Positions 54,539 to 64,000 of a stretch of DNA of 64,000 nt are shown one piece after another (within the stretch, counting starts at the first letter, position 1; each line of letters begins with the position of its first letter). The DNA comes from Mesostigma viride (lineage: Eukaryota > Streptophyta > Mesostigmatophyceae > Mesostigmatales > Mesostigmataceae). The stretch spans positions 1,038,302 through 1,102,301 of the forward strand of contig RPFO01000213.1 in NCBI GenBank assembly GCA_009746045.1, written 5' to 3'. Below the pieces are notes generated by a model. It worked only from the letters and a program-made list of their open reading frames with translations, made no database searches and had not been told where the DNA came from. Made by a program: the position numbers and the translations under genes.

Positions 54539-57500
54539 ATGGCGTCGACAATGTCCGTGGCTGCTCAATCGTTCTCCACTGCCCTGTCCTCGCGACAAGC
54601 TGCAGTGGCCAGCTGCAATGCCACCGTCGCCAGGTCTCAGGCGGTAGCCCCGGTGCAGAAGCAGCTGGTGCAGTTCGATGGACTGCGCGCCAAGAAGCTG
54701 TTTATGGGCTCCGATGCTGCAGCCACGCTCAGTGCCTTCATGGTATGAACCTTCAGTATTTGACCACCCATGTGCCACCCAACACATGGTGAATTTAATC
54801 CCCGATGCTTTGATAATTATTAATTAACGTCAGCAAGCATCACAGAATACATGGGACATGCTGGCGAGAAGCTGTGACCGGTTACAAAAGAAAATATGGT
54901 TACATAATTAGCCCGTGCTGTCCCAGGTCCCTGGTAAAGGATAAACGGCTTTTTATGTTTTTTGTACTGGTGGCCAACGTTTGTGTATCCCTGGTAGGTG
55001 CATGGGTATTTACAGATAAGCGCAAGATTGATAAATAAACTTGTCGTGCGACTTGAGAAGTGAGTCTTCATGGACGTTGTAAGCACCTTCCACGTATAGC
55101 ATCTTACGGATTGGTTCTGCCCTGGTGGCCTAGCTTCGGGTTGCTCAGCAGGCATACCATGGCAGGGTAAATAACCATACAATTCGAAGCGGACTGGCGA
55201 CTCTCCTTCACCCTGCCGTCTTTAGGCTTCCAGGGCATCTTACGAATTTAGTGTTGGCAAAAGTTCCTGCATCTTGCCTGATGGCCCTAGGGTGTCCATG
55301 CCAGTTCCAAGCAGCTGGGAATAGCTGTTAAAAGCCTAGCATTTCCATAAGAGAAAGCTTTTTATCCGTTAATTTGCCAGCAGCTCGCAGTTCCTTATCG
55401 CATGCTTCATTGTCCAAACAAAAAAATATTCCCCCTTATGGAGCAAGCAGCAGAATGTCGGCAGGTTGCATACTGACCTTCTTACACGACAATTTTTTTT
55501 TCCGAGGGGTGCCCTGGTATGCGTTGTACAGCCTATCCTCTTCTATGTCAGGCCCATCCTACACTGCATCCACCGTAAACCTTACCCCCGCTACCCCCCA
55601 TCGTCTCTACACCGCATCCTTCTCTATGCGGCATTCCTCCCCCCCCCCCCCCCCCAGCCGTGCGCCTCCTCCACCGCCCGCCCCTCGTCCGCCGCGACCA
55701 GCCGCGCGGTGACGTCGATGGAAGTCACGGGCGGGCGCAAGAACGTGCTCATCCTGGGTGGCACCCGCTTCATCGGCCAGTACTTGTCCCGCGAACTGGT
55801 CAAGCAGGGGCACCAGGTGAGTGTGACACCTGGCACCTGTTATTGCTATCATACTATAAGCTATTCTAGTACCTCTCGCATGAGCTGGTCAAGTAGGGGC
55901 GCCAGGTGAGAGCGCGGCCGGGCACCTATCACCTAAGCTATCATTTTAAATGGCTTGGAGTGTGGGACCTGCGGATGGTTTGTGCGGACCAGGAACCTGG
56001 CCGATCGACCTTTTTATAGGATGAGCAGTACTACTATTCATACACCCAATGATTGGTGGCCTGGGCCTGGCCATGGGCATGGGCATGATCCATGTGGAAT
56101 GGTGCTGGCTGACCTACTACTATGAAAATATACTTTTGCAACCACTGGCTGGGAGTGGCCCCTCACCACAACGATCTCCTCACCGCGCCGCCGTATGTAA
56201 GCAGCCGGCATGCAGACCCCGCGTCTGGCTTGCCGCATGAAGGGAAGGAAAGTCCATCTACCAACCAGTCGCACGATTTTGAACTTGCAAATGTCTCAAG
56301 CGTGGCGGACACTGGCTGATCTGGCCCTGCAATTCTTGAAGGGAGGTATCCGTGGCCAAGGGGAGCATGAGTGGGCCGCTAAGAATACGGCCGCAGCCTG
56401 GCCGCTAAGAATGCCGGTGAAATCGAAATCCACCTGCCAGAGGGAACGGTTGCCTTGGAGAGCTGTAGACGGCCACCACTGGGCAGCAGAACCAATCAAA
56501 TAATAGTAATGATAATATTGCCAACATTGCGCACATTATTAGTACAAGTGTATCCCATAGGGCTCCGCCCCTAATAAAAAAGTCTCTTTTGGGGGAGACG
56601 TGAGACGTCCTATCTCAATTCGACCCCTACTGACCTAGGCTATTCCCACCCTTTGATCTGCCATAGATGACTAATGACTTCCCAGTTCCACCATCAAGAG
56701 GTCCCATTCCCGCGTCGCCGGTCTTTGGATCCACTATTAATAACCCTGTCGGACAACCGGCGCGGGAAAGCTCAACTCAACCTCAACGTCGCCGGTCGCA
56801 TTTCCGCCCTCTACAACCTTTCCCGTCCCCCCATGCGGATTCCGTCAAGTAGAATCCCGTGAAGTAGAATCCCGTGGAGTAGAATCCCGTCAACAGCATT
56901 CCATCCAGCAGTCGTCAATCCCGTCAATCCCGTCAATCCCGTCAATCCCGTCAATCCCGTCAGTCCCATCCAGCGGCGGAGTTCAGTAAATCTCTGCCCA
57001 CGATCCTCGTGATCATGTCAGGTAAACCCCGTCAAGTAGCTCCCGTCAAATAGGCCCCGATGAAGTTGGATCCCGTCAACTGAATGAACTAATTCCGTCA
57101 ACCAATCCCATCAACCATCGGCGTTCAGTTTTCTTCCTCGATCGTCCGTCAGCTTGTCTTCCCCGTCCGTCCCCCTCCGTCGGGTTTTCCTTCACCCGTC
57201 ATCCGCAGCCCAACCGTTGCCAGTGACTGCCGTTCCCATTCCTGAGTATCGATTCCTTTTTGATACATTTTGCATATCCCAACGCCGAGAACTTGGTAGG
57301 TTCGAATGGCGAAATTTTACGACGAAATTATTTGCCGTGACCGTTGAGAAGCTCGCTTTAGAGGGTAGGATCCTTTTCTGACCTCTACTCCCTCGTGAAC
57401 CGATGCCCTGCCTACCAATCGACAGGTCACCCTGCTCACGCGTGGCAAGAGCCCCATCACGCAGCAGATCCCAGACGATACCCCGTCGGGCTACGCCAGC

Positions 57501-60500
57501 TTCAAGTCAAAGGTGGGTGTCATGCAGCACCGTGAGCGGCTTGCTTGTGCTTGTGTTGCGTTGCTGGCTCGCTCCAGGGGTGTAGCTGCTGGCGGTGTAA
57601 GATGAGTCATTGATTCTGGTGTAGCTGCTGGCGGTGTAAGATGAGTCATTGATTCTGGTGTAGCTGCTGGCGGTGTAAGATGAGTCATTGATTCTGGTGG
57701 TATACGATGAAGGGCCGCATGACTGGCCTGTCTTGGTGGTGTGCTGTTATGGCATGTCTTGGTGGTAAAGGTTTAAGTCCAGAATGAGGCATGCAGCGCA
57801 CCCACGGCCATGGCTCGTGGAGGCGGCTGGGTTGACACAAAAACTTGGTTTTCATTGCAGTTACCCTGTAATGCCTCCGGTACTTTTCTAATAGGTGTCA
57901 GCGTCAGTCCGGCACGGTATATGTTTGGCGTCATACTGCAGCATGGATGATCACATCCTATATGAAATAGCATGGTTATTTTTAGTATCATACTGGCATC
58001 CATTGTGGCGCTTACAGTTCTTTTGATGGCACATGTACCACTGACAGGTCATGCCTCACGTCTCTCTAGTAAGAGGCAGTCAGACCAGGGCAAGCTTGTG
58101 CTGGACAGTGACGACATTTCTTGAAAATGGGGTCACTGCCCTATGTTTTGGATCTCTCCGGCGTTGATGGCACTGCGCATGCGATGCACGTACAGACCGC
58201 CTGGCTCATAAGGGTCGGGCTAAGGTAGAGGCGTGGGTGATGCTGTCAGCAGCAGCACGCCCTTCGACTGCATTTTGGATGAGCAGTGGCAGGCGATGTG
58301 TCCTTCCAGATAGCATATTTTCTATCTGTGTGCGGGGATCATGGCTTGTAGGCTGACACACGGTTGCAAGCGAACATGCTATTGGACACGGACAATCCTT
58401 CTGCTTGTGCCGGTTACGTGTGCTGGCAGATTAAGCACATTGCTTGCGACCGCACGGATGCGGAGAAGCTCAAGGCTGCGCTGCGCTATACCAAGTTCGA
58501 CGCGGTCTACGACATCAACGGTGAGGGGGGAGCACCTTGGTGTGGGTGGTGGTCCACTCAACGGTGAGGGGGGACCACCAATGTTTCCTGCTGCTCCCCC
58601 ATCTGCAGCTTGCCGCAGTATCCATGCCATGGCTTGTAGCACTGGAGCGCTGGAATGTTTGGTCAGGTGCACCTCTATTGCTCTCAACAGCCCCCAATCG
58701 CCCTCTAAGGCCCCAAATGCACAGTGTTGCCATCACACACCCTGTAGTGCTCTCTAACACCCGCGAATGCCCTTTTTGCCCTGGTCTTCCCCTCCCTCGC
58801 CCTCGGCTTGTCCCCTGCCCCAGGCCGTGAGGCGTCGGATGCCAAGATCATCATCGAGGCGCTGCCTGGCCCCATCCAGCAGTACATCTTCTGCTCGTCG
58901 GCAGGAGTGTACCTCAAGTCCCTGGAGATGCCCCACTTCGAGGTGGGGCACTGTCACAATGCTGCCGCCTGCAGCAGCAGCAGCAGCAGCTAATTAGTTT
59001 CTAGTAGTTTGTATTGGTTGATATGTAGCATGGTGCTGCCATTGAAGGGGAGGAGTGCGGTCCACCTCAAGTATGCGGGAGAGAGGAAGAAGTTTTGGGG
59101 GGCCAATTTTAGTGCAGCCATAGCTAAGCTGGCAGCACCATGGTAACAGCCAGCTTGGTTTGCTAAGCTGCGAATGGGGTATGATTGCACGAAGGCGTGC
59201 GGTGGTCACCTGCAAGGTCGCAGGACGTACTGCTGCCTGACTCACGTGTGTCTCAATTGCTTTGAATGTCGTGCCAACCCATGCGCAGGAGGTCATCTCC
59301 CCCCGTGCCCATCTGCCGACTTCAGCTTCTTCCTTGCCTGAGCCTGTCTTCCTTTTTGCTGACATGTGCCACACCCACCGATGCTTCTTCGCTTGTGCCC
59401 CTCCTTTGCCTCATATCCAACCCATCCCTTTTGTCGCCCTCGTCGGCACCTGGCTGCCGCCATCCACGCACTGCCGCTACCCAGACCGACGCGGGCGACA
59501 AGAAGAGCCGCCACAAGGGCAAGCTGGACACGGAGGAGTACCTGCAGGCGGCCGGCGTCGCTTGGACTAGCATTCGCCCTGTACGTGCCTCGCCCCCTCT
59601 CTCCTTACCAGTCTGCTTGATGATTTCCTTGGTGGGCCCGCCGCGGCAAAACTCAAGGAGGTAGTCTCCTTGCTGGTCACCCAACAGGCCGGGATGATGG
59701 TGGAGCTTACCTGCACCGAACGGAACTGAGAATCACCCTCTCCCCGGTAGAACGCTGGGATCTGCCCCCACGAAAAGGTTTTCTTAACACTCCTTCCTCT
59801 TTAGACATTTCAATATTTCACAGGACGGCGCAAGCAGATGCTAGTTACTTTCTGTGTGCCATTCTTCGTGCCGGTCTACAGGACTTTGTTTGCTGACATT
59901 TGTCCATCGGCTACGTGCAAATGCTGGCTGCCTGCCCTCCCTGCCATGCTCGGTGCACTGATGCGTCGCCAGGTGTACATCTACGGCCCGCTCAACTACA
60001 ACCCGGTGGAGGAGTGGTTCTTCCACCGCATCGCCGCCGGCCGGCCCATCCCCATCCCCAACTCGGGCATGCAGGTCACCCAGCTAGGCCATGTCAAGGT
60101 GAGCAGCAATGCGCGCTTGCATCCGTCGCGCAACCATGCTTCTGTGGGCGCCGGTGACATCGTGAGATGGGCTACCATAGTGCCAGCACATCACTGGGGT
60201 GCCAGGCGTGGGTATGGATATCGGTGGACGATGATACGAAGTAGCTTTTACAGAGGGCATTAGAAACAAACAGGAGCGAGGCACGCTGATGACAGGCATA
60301 GAGGAAGGCCCCTATCATGTCCTATTATGCGCTTGCCGGTCTTCTATCCCAAGTGTTATGTTTTAGTATTGCCTCCCACGCCCTTTCTGCCACCATTGCC
60401 GCTCCCATAAATACACCCCATGAGGCTGTATAATTCAATTTTATGCATACTACTAAAAGAACTACGAAAAGTAAATAACGTTCTCAATGTCATTCACTCC

Positions 60501-61396
60501 TTCACTCCAGCTTGGCCGTCGTGTCAGCAGCGCGGTTGTCCTTGCAAGCAGTCGAGTGATAAGGATGGCACAGGGACCATCGCTGGCACCCAGCGCTCCT
60601 GTTGGATCTAGCTATGCGCTACGGCCTCCTTCCCTGCACGTAATCCAGCTAACAGTGACCCTGTGCCTGACTGTGCGCATTGCACCGGTGCCGCCAGGAT
60701 CTGGCGATTGCTTTTGCCAAGTGCCTAGGCAATCCGAAGGTGGTTGGCCAGATTTACAACGTGGCGGGTGACCGCTACGTGACGTTCGATGGCATCGCCA
60801 AGGCGTGCGCCAAGGTACGTGTGGGAAGTCCTGGTTGCTTGCCTCATATCCTGTCTGTCTGCCAAGAGAAAAACATTGTAAGTATAAGGAAAAGCCGTTG
60901 CTAGATTGTTCTGTGTGTGTGTGCGTGTGCGTGATTATCATTTGTCCCTTCTGGGGACTTCCTTTTTGTCACCATGTGATCTCGTTATAAAGCGTGTGTG
61001 ATGATAGATCACTTTTTTCAACGAGACGTATACGATGCATGCATGCATGCATGCATGCATGAGCCATCATGACCTTGGTGTCCAGCCTGGCATCCATCGA
61101 TGCTTGCTTCCTTGCTGCAGGCGGCCGGCGCTCCCGCCCCCGAGATTATCCACTACGACCCCAAGGAGTTTGACTTTGGCAAGGCCAAGGCGTTCCCGCT
61201 GCGCGACGTCCACTTCTTCACCAACATTGAGAAGGCCAAGCGCGACTTGGACTGGGAGCCCATGTTCGACCTGGTGGAGGGCCTGCGCGACTCATGGGAG
61301 AAGGACTACAAGGTCGGCCGCTTCTGCAAGGGGCCGGACTTCACGACCGATGACATGATCCTGTCCAAGGTCAAGAAGTCGGTCTCGGCCCGTTAA
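54539..61396 (+). CDS. CSP41B: Chloroplast stem-loop binding protein CSP41b, 9 exons
   Basis: Exons: 54539-54742, 55658-55816, 57426-57512, 58430-58520, 58824-58942, 59485-59580, 59973-60098, 60698-60814, 61121-61396; 1275 nt, 424 aa, phases close. Residues 1 to about 88 are Ser/Ala/Arg-rich, a chloroplast transit peptide (MASTMSVAAQSFSTALSSRQ). KNVLILGGTRFIGQYLSREL (96-115) is the dinucleotide-fold glycine motif of atypical SDR proteins, followed by KQGHQVTLLTRGKSPITQQ, AVYDINGREASDAK, QYIFCSSAGVYLKS, SRHKGKLDTEEYLQAAGV, WTSIRPVYIYGPLNYNPVEE, LGHVKDLAIAFAKCLGNP, YNVAGDRYVTFDGIAKACA and AFPLRDVHFFTNIEKAKRDL. These match plant and algal CSP41b (CRB), a plastid RNA-binding protein that protects and helps process rRNA and mRNA. 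Gly-rich SDR features are kept, but enzyme activity is not expected to be its main role. Introns 2 and 4 start with donor duplications. Confidence 0.96.
55874..55925 (+). repeat. Copy of CSP41b exon-2 end plus donor in intron 2
   Basis: The exon end (GAACTGGTCAAGCAGGGGCA|CCAG with GTGAGTG) recurs 88 bp downstream as GAGCTGGTCAAGTAGGGGCG then CCAG with GTGAGAG. The similarity continues into the intron (GGCACCTRTYA). Confidence 0.92.
56830..56965. repeat. Short tandem repeats in CSP41b intron 2
   Basis: GTAGAATCCC(A/G)T(C/G) units at about 56850-56890 and GTCAATCCC 9-mers (6 or so) at about 56911-56965. Unrelated to the exons. Confidence 0.8.
57578..57698. repeat. 39-bp tandem repeat in CSP41b intron 3, 3 copies
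   Basis: GTGTAGCTGCTGGCGGTGTA followed by AGATGAGTCATTGATTCTG, near-perfect. Confidence 0.92.
58549..58585 (+). repeat. Copy of CSP41b exon-4 end plus donor
   Basis: The exon end ACATCAACG|GTGAGGGGGGA (58511-58531) is followed 45 bp later by CTCAACGGTGAGGGGGGA with similar downstream bases (CCACC/GCACC). Confidence 0.75.
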
Positions 61397-61437
61397 GCGC
61401 CCCGCCTCAGAGGCGATTGTGCCACACCTGAGGAGAA

Positions 61438-61442
61438 TGTAA
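61438..61442 (+). terminator. TGTAA poly(A) signal of CSP41b
   Basis: TGTAA 42 bp after the stop codon. TGTAA is the poly(A) signal used in Chlamydomonas and relatives. Confidence 0.6.
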
Positions 61443-61690
61443 GGCAGACTGTCACATGGTCTTCCAACTCACAGGGTGGATGAAGCCAACATGACAGTCC
61501 ATGCTTCATAAATACAAGCAGGCCGGCCATTTTTTCCACAATCGTGGGAAAATCCGAGGAAGTGGCGTGGTTCGCCTAGCGACCCCGGCCGTGCCTTGCA
61601 TGCAAAGATGTTCCACCCAGGAATGGGGGGCGTTTCAGGTGCACACATGTTTCAGATGTCGACGCGCCATGGAATCCACAGTGGGTAATT

Positions 61691-62041
61691 TCATGGCAGC
61701 ATAGAGCTGTATGTGTGGTGGCATGCCCCGTCAAACACATTGGAGTGCTGATTGAGTGCTCCGGCCTGAGCTACAGTAGGAGTGTGGCAACATTCTTCCT
61801 GTGCATGGCTTGGAGGATCGGCGATCATGGCATATGTGACATCATTATAGTTTAGTCTTGGACTCTCGGTCTCAATTCCCAAACTGTCTTGCCACCGCTT
61901 AGCTAGGACATTTAAGTCAAGGCAAAGGTTATAAGCTGGATCATCGGCTTTTTTAATGTCAGGTCCAGTAATCCTTGTAGCACAAACCTGAGCTTTGTGA
62001 TCAGGGAAGCAGAAACACATATTAAATAAAGATTCTCCCAT
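61691..62041 (-). CDS. Unassigned 116-codon ORF with AT-rich codon use
   Basis: ATG at 62041 follows AAGATAAAT. The protein begins MGESLFNMCFCFPDHKAQVC and contains RITGPDIKKADDPAYNLCLD and LNVLAKRWQDSLGIE. Composition is protein-like but codons are AT-rich, unlike the GC-rich host genes. It could be a transposon or foreign gene remnant. No family recognised. Confidence 0.3.
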   Translation of the reverse strand: MGESLFNMCFCFPDHKAQVCATRITGPDIKKADDPAYNLCLDLNVLAKRWQDSLGIETESPRLNYNDVTYAMIADPPSHAQEECCHTPTVAQAGALNQHSNVFDGACHHTYSSMLP

Positions 62042-62191
62042 ATTTATCTTGATATATTCATTTCTGCATGTGTCTATCAGGTGAGATGTTCATTTCCAGC
62101 CGTGTTCAGCCCGTCTCACGTTTCGAGACTGAACAAGTCTCGAGTGGATCGACACGTGTGCAGTACTCCTACACACACAGATCTCAAATGA

Positions 62192-62283
62192 TTTATCTAG
62201 TACCAAATCCGAAAGGCTTGCATCACTCCCCGGAAAGTAGAACTTTTGCGGATGACTGTAGGTGTCAGTTGGCGATGCTCCGG
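62192..62283 (+). mobile_element. Partial copy of the SINE-like element
   Basis: TAGTACCAAATCCGAAAGGC through CTTTTGCGGATGACTGTAGG and TTGGCGATGC matches the start of the 12.5-kb SINE with about 90% identity; it then stops and joins LINE-derived DNA. Confidence 0.8.
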
Positions 62284-62287
62284 AGTG

Positions 62288-62904
62288 GGGCCATTATGGG
62301 CGCACGTACATGCGCGTGGGCCACATGCTAGGCTAAGCCTGACTAATCTACACTACTGGTATATCTTACCTAGTCTGAGGTGGCAGGAGGGGCCTGCCAT
62401 GGCTTGCTGTCAACGTGGATGACCGCCCCCCTCCAGTATACCGGCATCCCCCCTGCACTCTGCCGGAGCTGAAGGTAGGTCGGCCTGTAGGTGGGAGATC
62501 ATGTAGCACATATTCCTTGCTGGATGGATGGAGGTGGGCGAAGCCGCGTAATCGAACGAACATAACTAAGCTATCTAGTCTAGAAAAATCCTAACTACAC
62601 TTTTCAGCAAAACGCCCTTTCCGCTTGGGGGGAGGGGGCTTGCCCACAGGGGCTGGCGTGTGAGCCTGGACAATCTTCTGCCACCGCTTCTTGTTCTGCA
62701 TGGCAGTCCAAAGAAGAGAGAGGGAGTGGATGCGGTGTTCAAACTGAGCTGGGACCACTAGGTCGGCCAGCAACATATCTGGATGTAGTTCATGGCAGGC
62801 CGTCTTACCTAGCTTTCTAGGAATGTCCTAATTGGGGCCAGGCCAGGTCAGGATGTGCCGCCCTGGTTGGCCAAGCCGCTGGGGGCCCGCCAGACCAAGG
62901 GCGG
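62288..62904 (-). mobile_element. 5'-truncated family-B LINE joined to ORF1-remnant sequence
   Basis: The minus strand starts inside the reverse transcriptase C-terminal region (LGLAGPQRLGQPGRHILTWP) and runs through LVVPAQFEHRIHSLSLLWTA to a stop near 62.59 kb, then the family 3' UTR to about 62490. There it joins sequence (62288-62488) equal to 32075-32271, the ORF1-like region downstream of the other family-B copy, with about 240 bp missing. Internal differences (a missing stretch after PGPN) show it is a dead fragment. Confidence 0.8.
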
Positions 62905-63237
62905 GCACCTGAAACCTTATAACTTTCTCAAATCTTGTAAAAAATTCCTCAAACAAAAGCCAAACTTTTGCACAGAACACTGGATGTAACAACCTAATAC
63001 AAGAAGTAACAAAAACAGTCATTTTTTGTTGTTACACTTTGATGTGTGTTATATATCCTCCCCACGGAGGTATCAAGGAGGCAGCCAGCGCAGGCCAGAA
63101 ATCGGGAGAACCCGGACCATGGTAACTCGAGCCTAATATTTTCTAATTAGTTGTGCCAGACTGCCAGTGGCCAGTGATTTCTAAGTCAATTAACGATATG
63201 TTACTGTATAGAAGGTAAATGACTCTTTGTTCAATAA
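62905..63237. other. No gene; partial R1 repeat
   Basis: 63068-63135 carries TATCAAGGAGGCAGCCAGCG to CCATGGTAACTCGAGCC, a partial copy of repeat R1. The remainder is AT-rich and unassigned. Confidence 0.5.
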
Positions 63238-64000
63238 TCAATATTGAAAAGCATATTTCTCGACTGTGCACGTGGATACATGCCAGAGGAGCAAAGAGCC
63301 GCCCATAACCTGTTCCAGGGTCCTTGTCTCGACCACAGGCACCGCATGAATTAATTTACACGTAACTGCGTCACGAGGCACTGCATGGCCAAGATAAAAG
63401 CGTCCAACTGCGCGGGCATCAAGCAACCCAAAGGTGCGCCGAGCTTCCTGCGCAATGGCAGTTGTGCCGTCTGCACATGACTCAACAGGCATCCAACACC
63501 AGCCCTGCCCCTGTCCACAGTCTCCTTGTTGGAGCTGTCTCCTTTTGGACAACAACTTGTTCCCTGCTATGTAGCAAGTCCGCTAAGATCAGAAGGCCAC
63601 CCGCTAGGTCAAGCTTGGGCCATTCCCTGGGCTGGAGGAGGCTGCCTATATGAGCCCCAAGGCAATTAAAATGGACAACCACAGAGGAAGCATTTACTAA
63701 GTAGGAGCTCACAGGGTCGCTGGGAGGGGGGTAGCAGGTCTACCAAGGCTAGCAAAGAATAAACAAATTACCAGCAGGTGCCGAACTCTATTCAGCCACC
63801 AGCACCTGCGAACGGCTCATCAGCCCATGTCCAGGCATCCCCATTGCAACTTACAGCCACGATGCCCCACCATGGCTGTAGCATACGCACCCTACCAGGA
63901 TAAAAAAGACCGAGTAATCTGGCATCTGCAAAAACATCAAGAATGGGGCATCCAGCAGAGTTTAAGCCTTCTGTGACAGCAGATGGCGAGGCTGCATCCA
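63238..64000 (-). CDS. Possible 3' part of an unassigned gene, open at the window end
   Basis: Protein-like minus-strand stretches: CPILDVFADARLLGLFYPGR plus VRMLQPWWGIVA before a GTAAGT (about 63995-63840), then DPVSSYLVNASSVVVHFNCL, GAHIGSLLQPREWPKLDLAG and GLLILADLLHSREQVVVQ (about 63725-63482), then EARRTFGLLDARAVGRFYLG and HAVPRDAVTCK to a stop at 63238. FADARLLGLFYPGRV and LLDARAVGRFYLGHA look alike, hinting at an internal repeat. I could not find splice sites that join the pieces in phase. The family is not recognised and it may be a pseudogene. Confidence 0.3.

Overview
The window reads as nuclear DNA of a green alga, most likely a chlorophycean. Six multi-exon genes have GC-rich coding exons, GT-AG introns and plant-type products (a plastid CSP41b-like protein and a HOS15/TBL1-like WD40 protein). 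Repeats are abundant, and a TGTAA motif of the kind used as an algal poly(A) signal follows the CSP41b stop. The genus cannot be fixed from the sequence alone.

Layout: (1) 1-11650 (+), 3' part of a TBL1/HOS15-like WD40 corepressor gene, with 11 exons and an open 5' end. (2) 11.7-15.7 kb, LINE debris: a decayed endonuclease piece, then a 5'-truncated LINE with 14-bp target duplications, itself carrying a 240-bp SINE-like insertion. (3) 15817-27775 (-), a complete 13-exon NADPH:adrenodoxin (ferredoxin) oxidoreductase gene. (4) 28495-29611 (+), a two-exon gene with two carboxymuconolactone-decarboxylase-like halves, head to head with gene 3. (5) 29.6-37.3 kb, a repeat island: a short LINE tail copy with 11-bp target duplications, an ORF1-like remnant, a nearly full-length LINE, and remains of a second reverse-transcriptase class (Penelope-like). 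(6) 37815-41584 (-), a GNAT acetyltransferase gene. (7) 43354-53041 (-), a complete 8-exon LAS1 gene. (8) 54539-61396 (+), a complete 9-exon CSP41b gene, head to head with LAS1. (9) 61.4-64 kb, a second LINE fragment and unassigned coding-like stretches.

The most unusual feature is in the introns. At about eleven 5' splice sites in four of the six genes, the intron begins with extra tandem copies of the last bases of the upstream exon together with its GT donor. Copy number runs from 2 to about 16 and unit length from about 40 to 413 bp. In the HOS15-like gene this accounts for large parts of several introns. A few introns instead carry long arrays unrelated to exons just upstream of the 3' splice site (45-bp units; two different 9-bp arrays of about 0.85 kb). 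Together these suggest that introns in this genome grow by tandem duplication seeded at splice junctions. Three candidate non-autonomous DNA transposons with recognisable ends and target duplications lie in introns or in a promoter region, and a fourth inverted-repeat element lies nested inside one of them.

The genes are not an operon or a pathway. They cover chromatin repression (HOS15), mitochondrial electron transfer (FDXR), plastid RNA metabolism (CSP41b), pre-rRNA processing (LAS1), protein or amine acetylation (GNAT) and an unassigned CMD-fold enzyme. All exon borders were placed by eye from splice consensus, reading phase and family similarity; coding phases close exactly in every complete gene.
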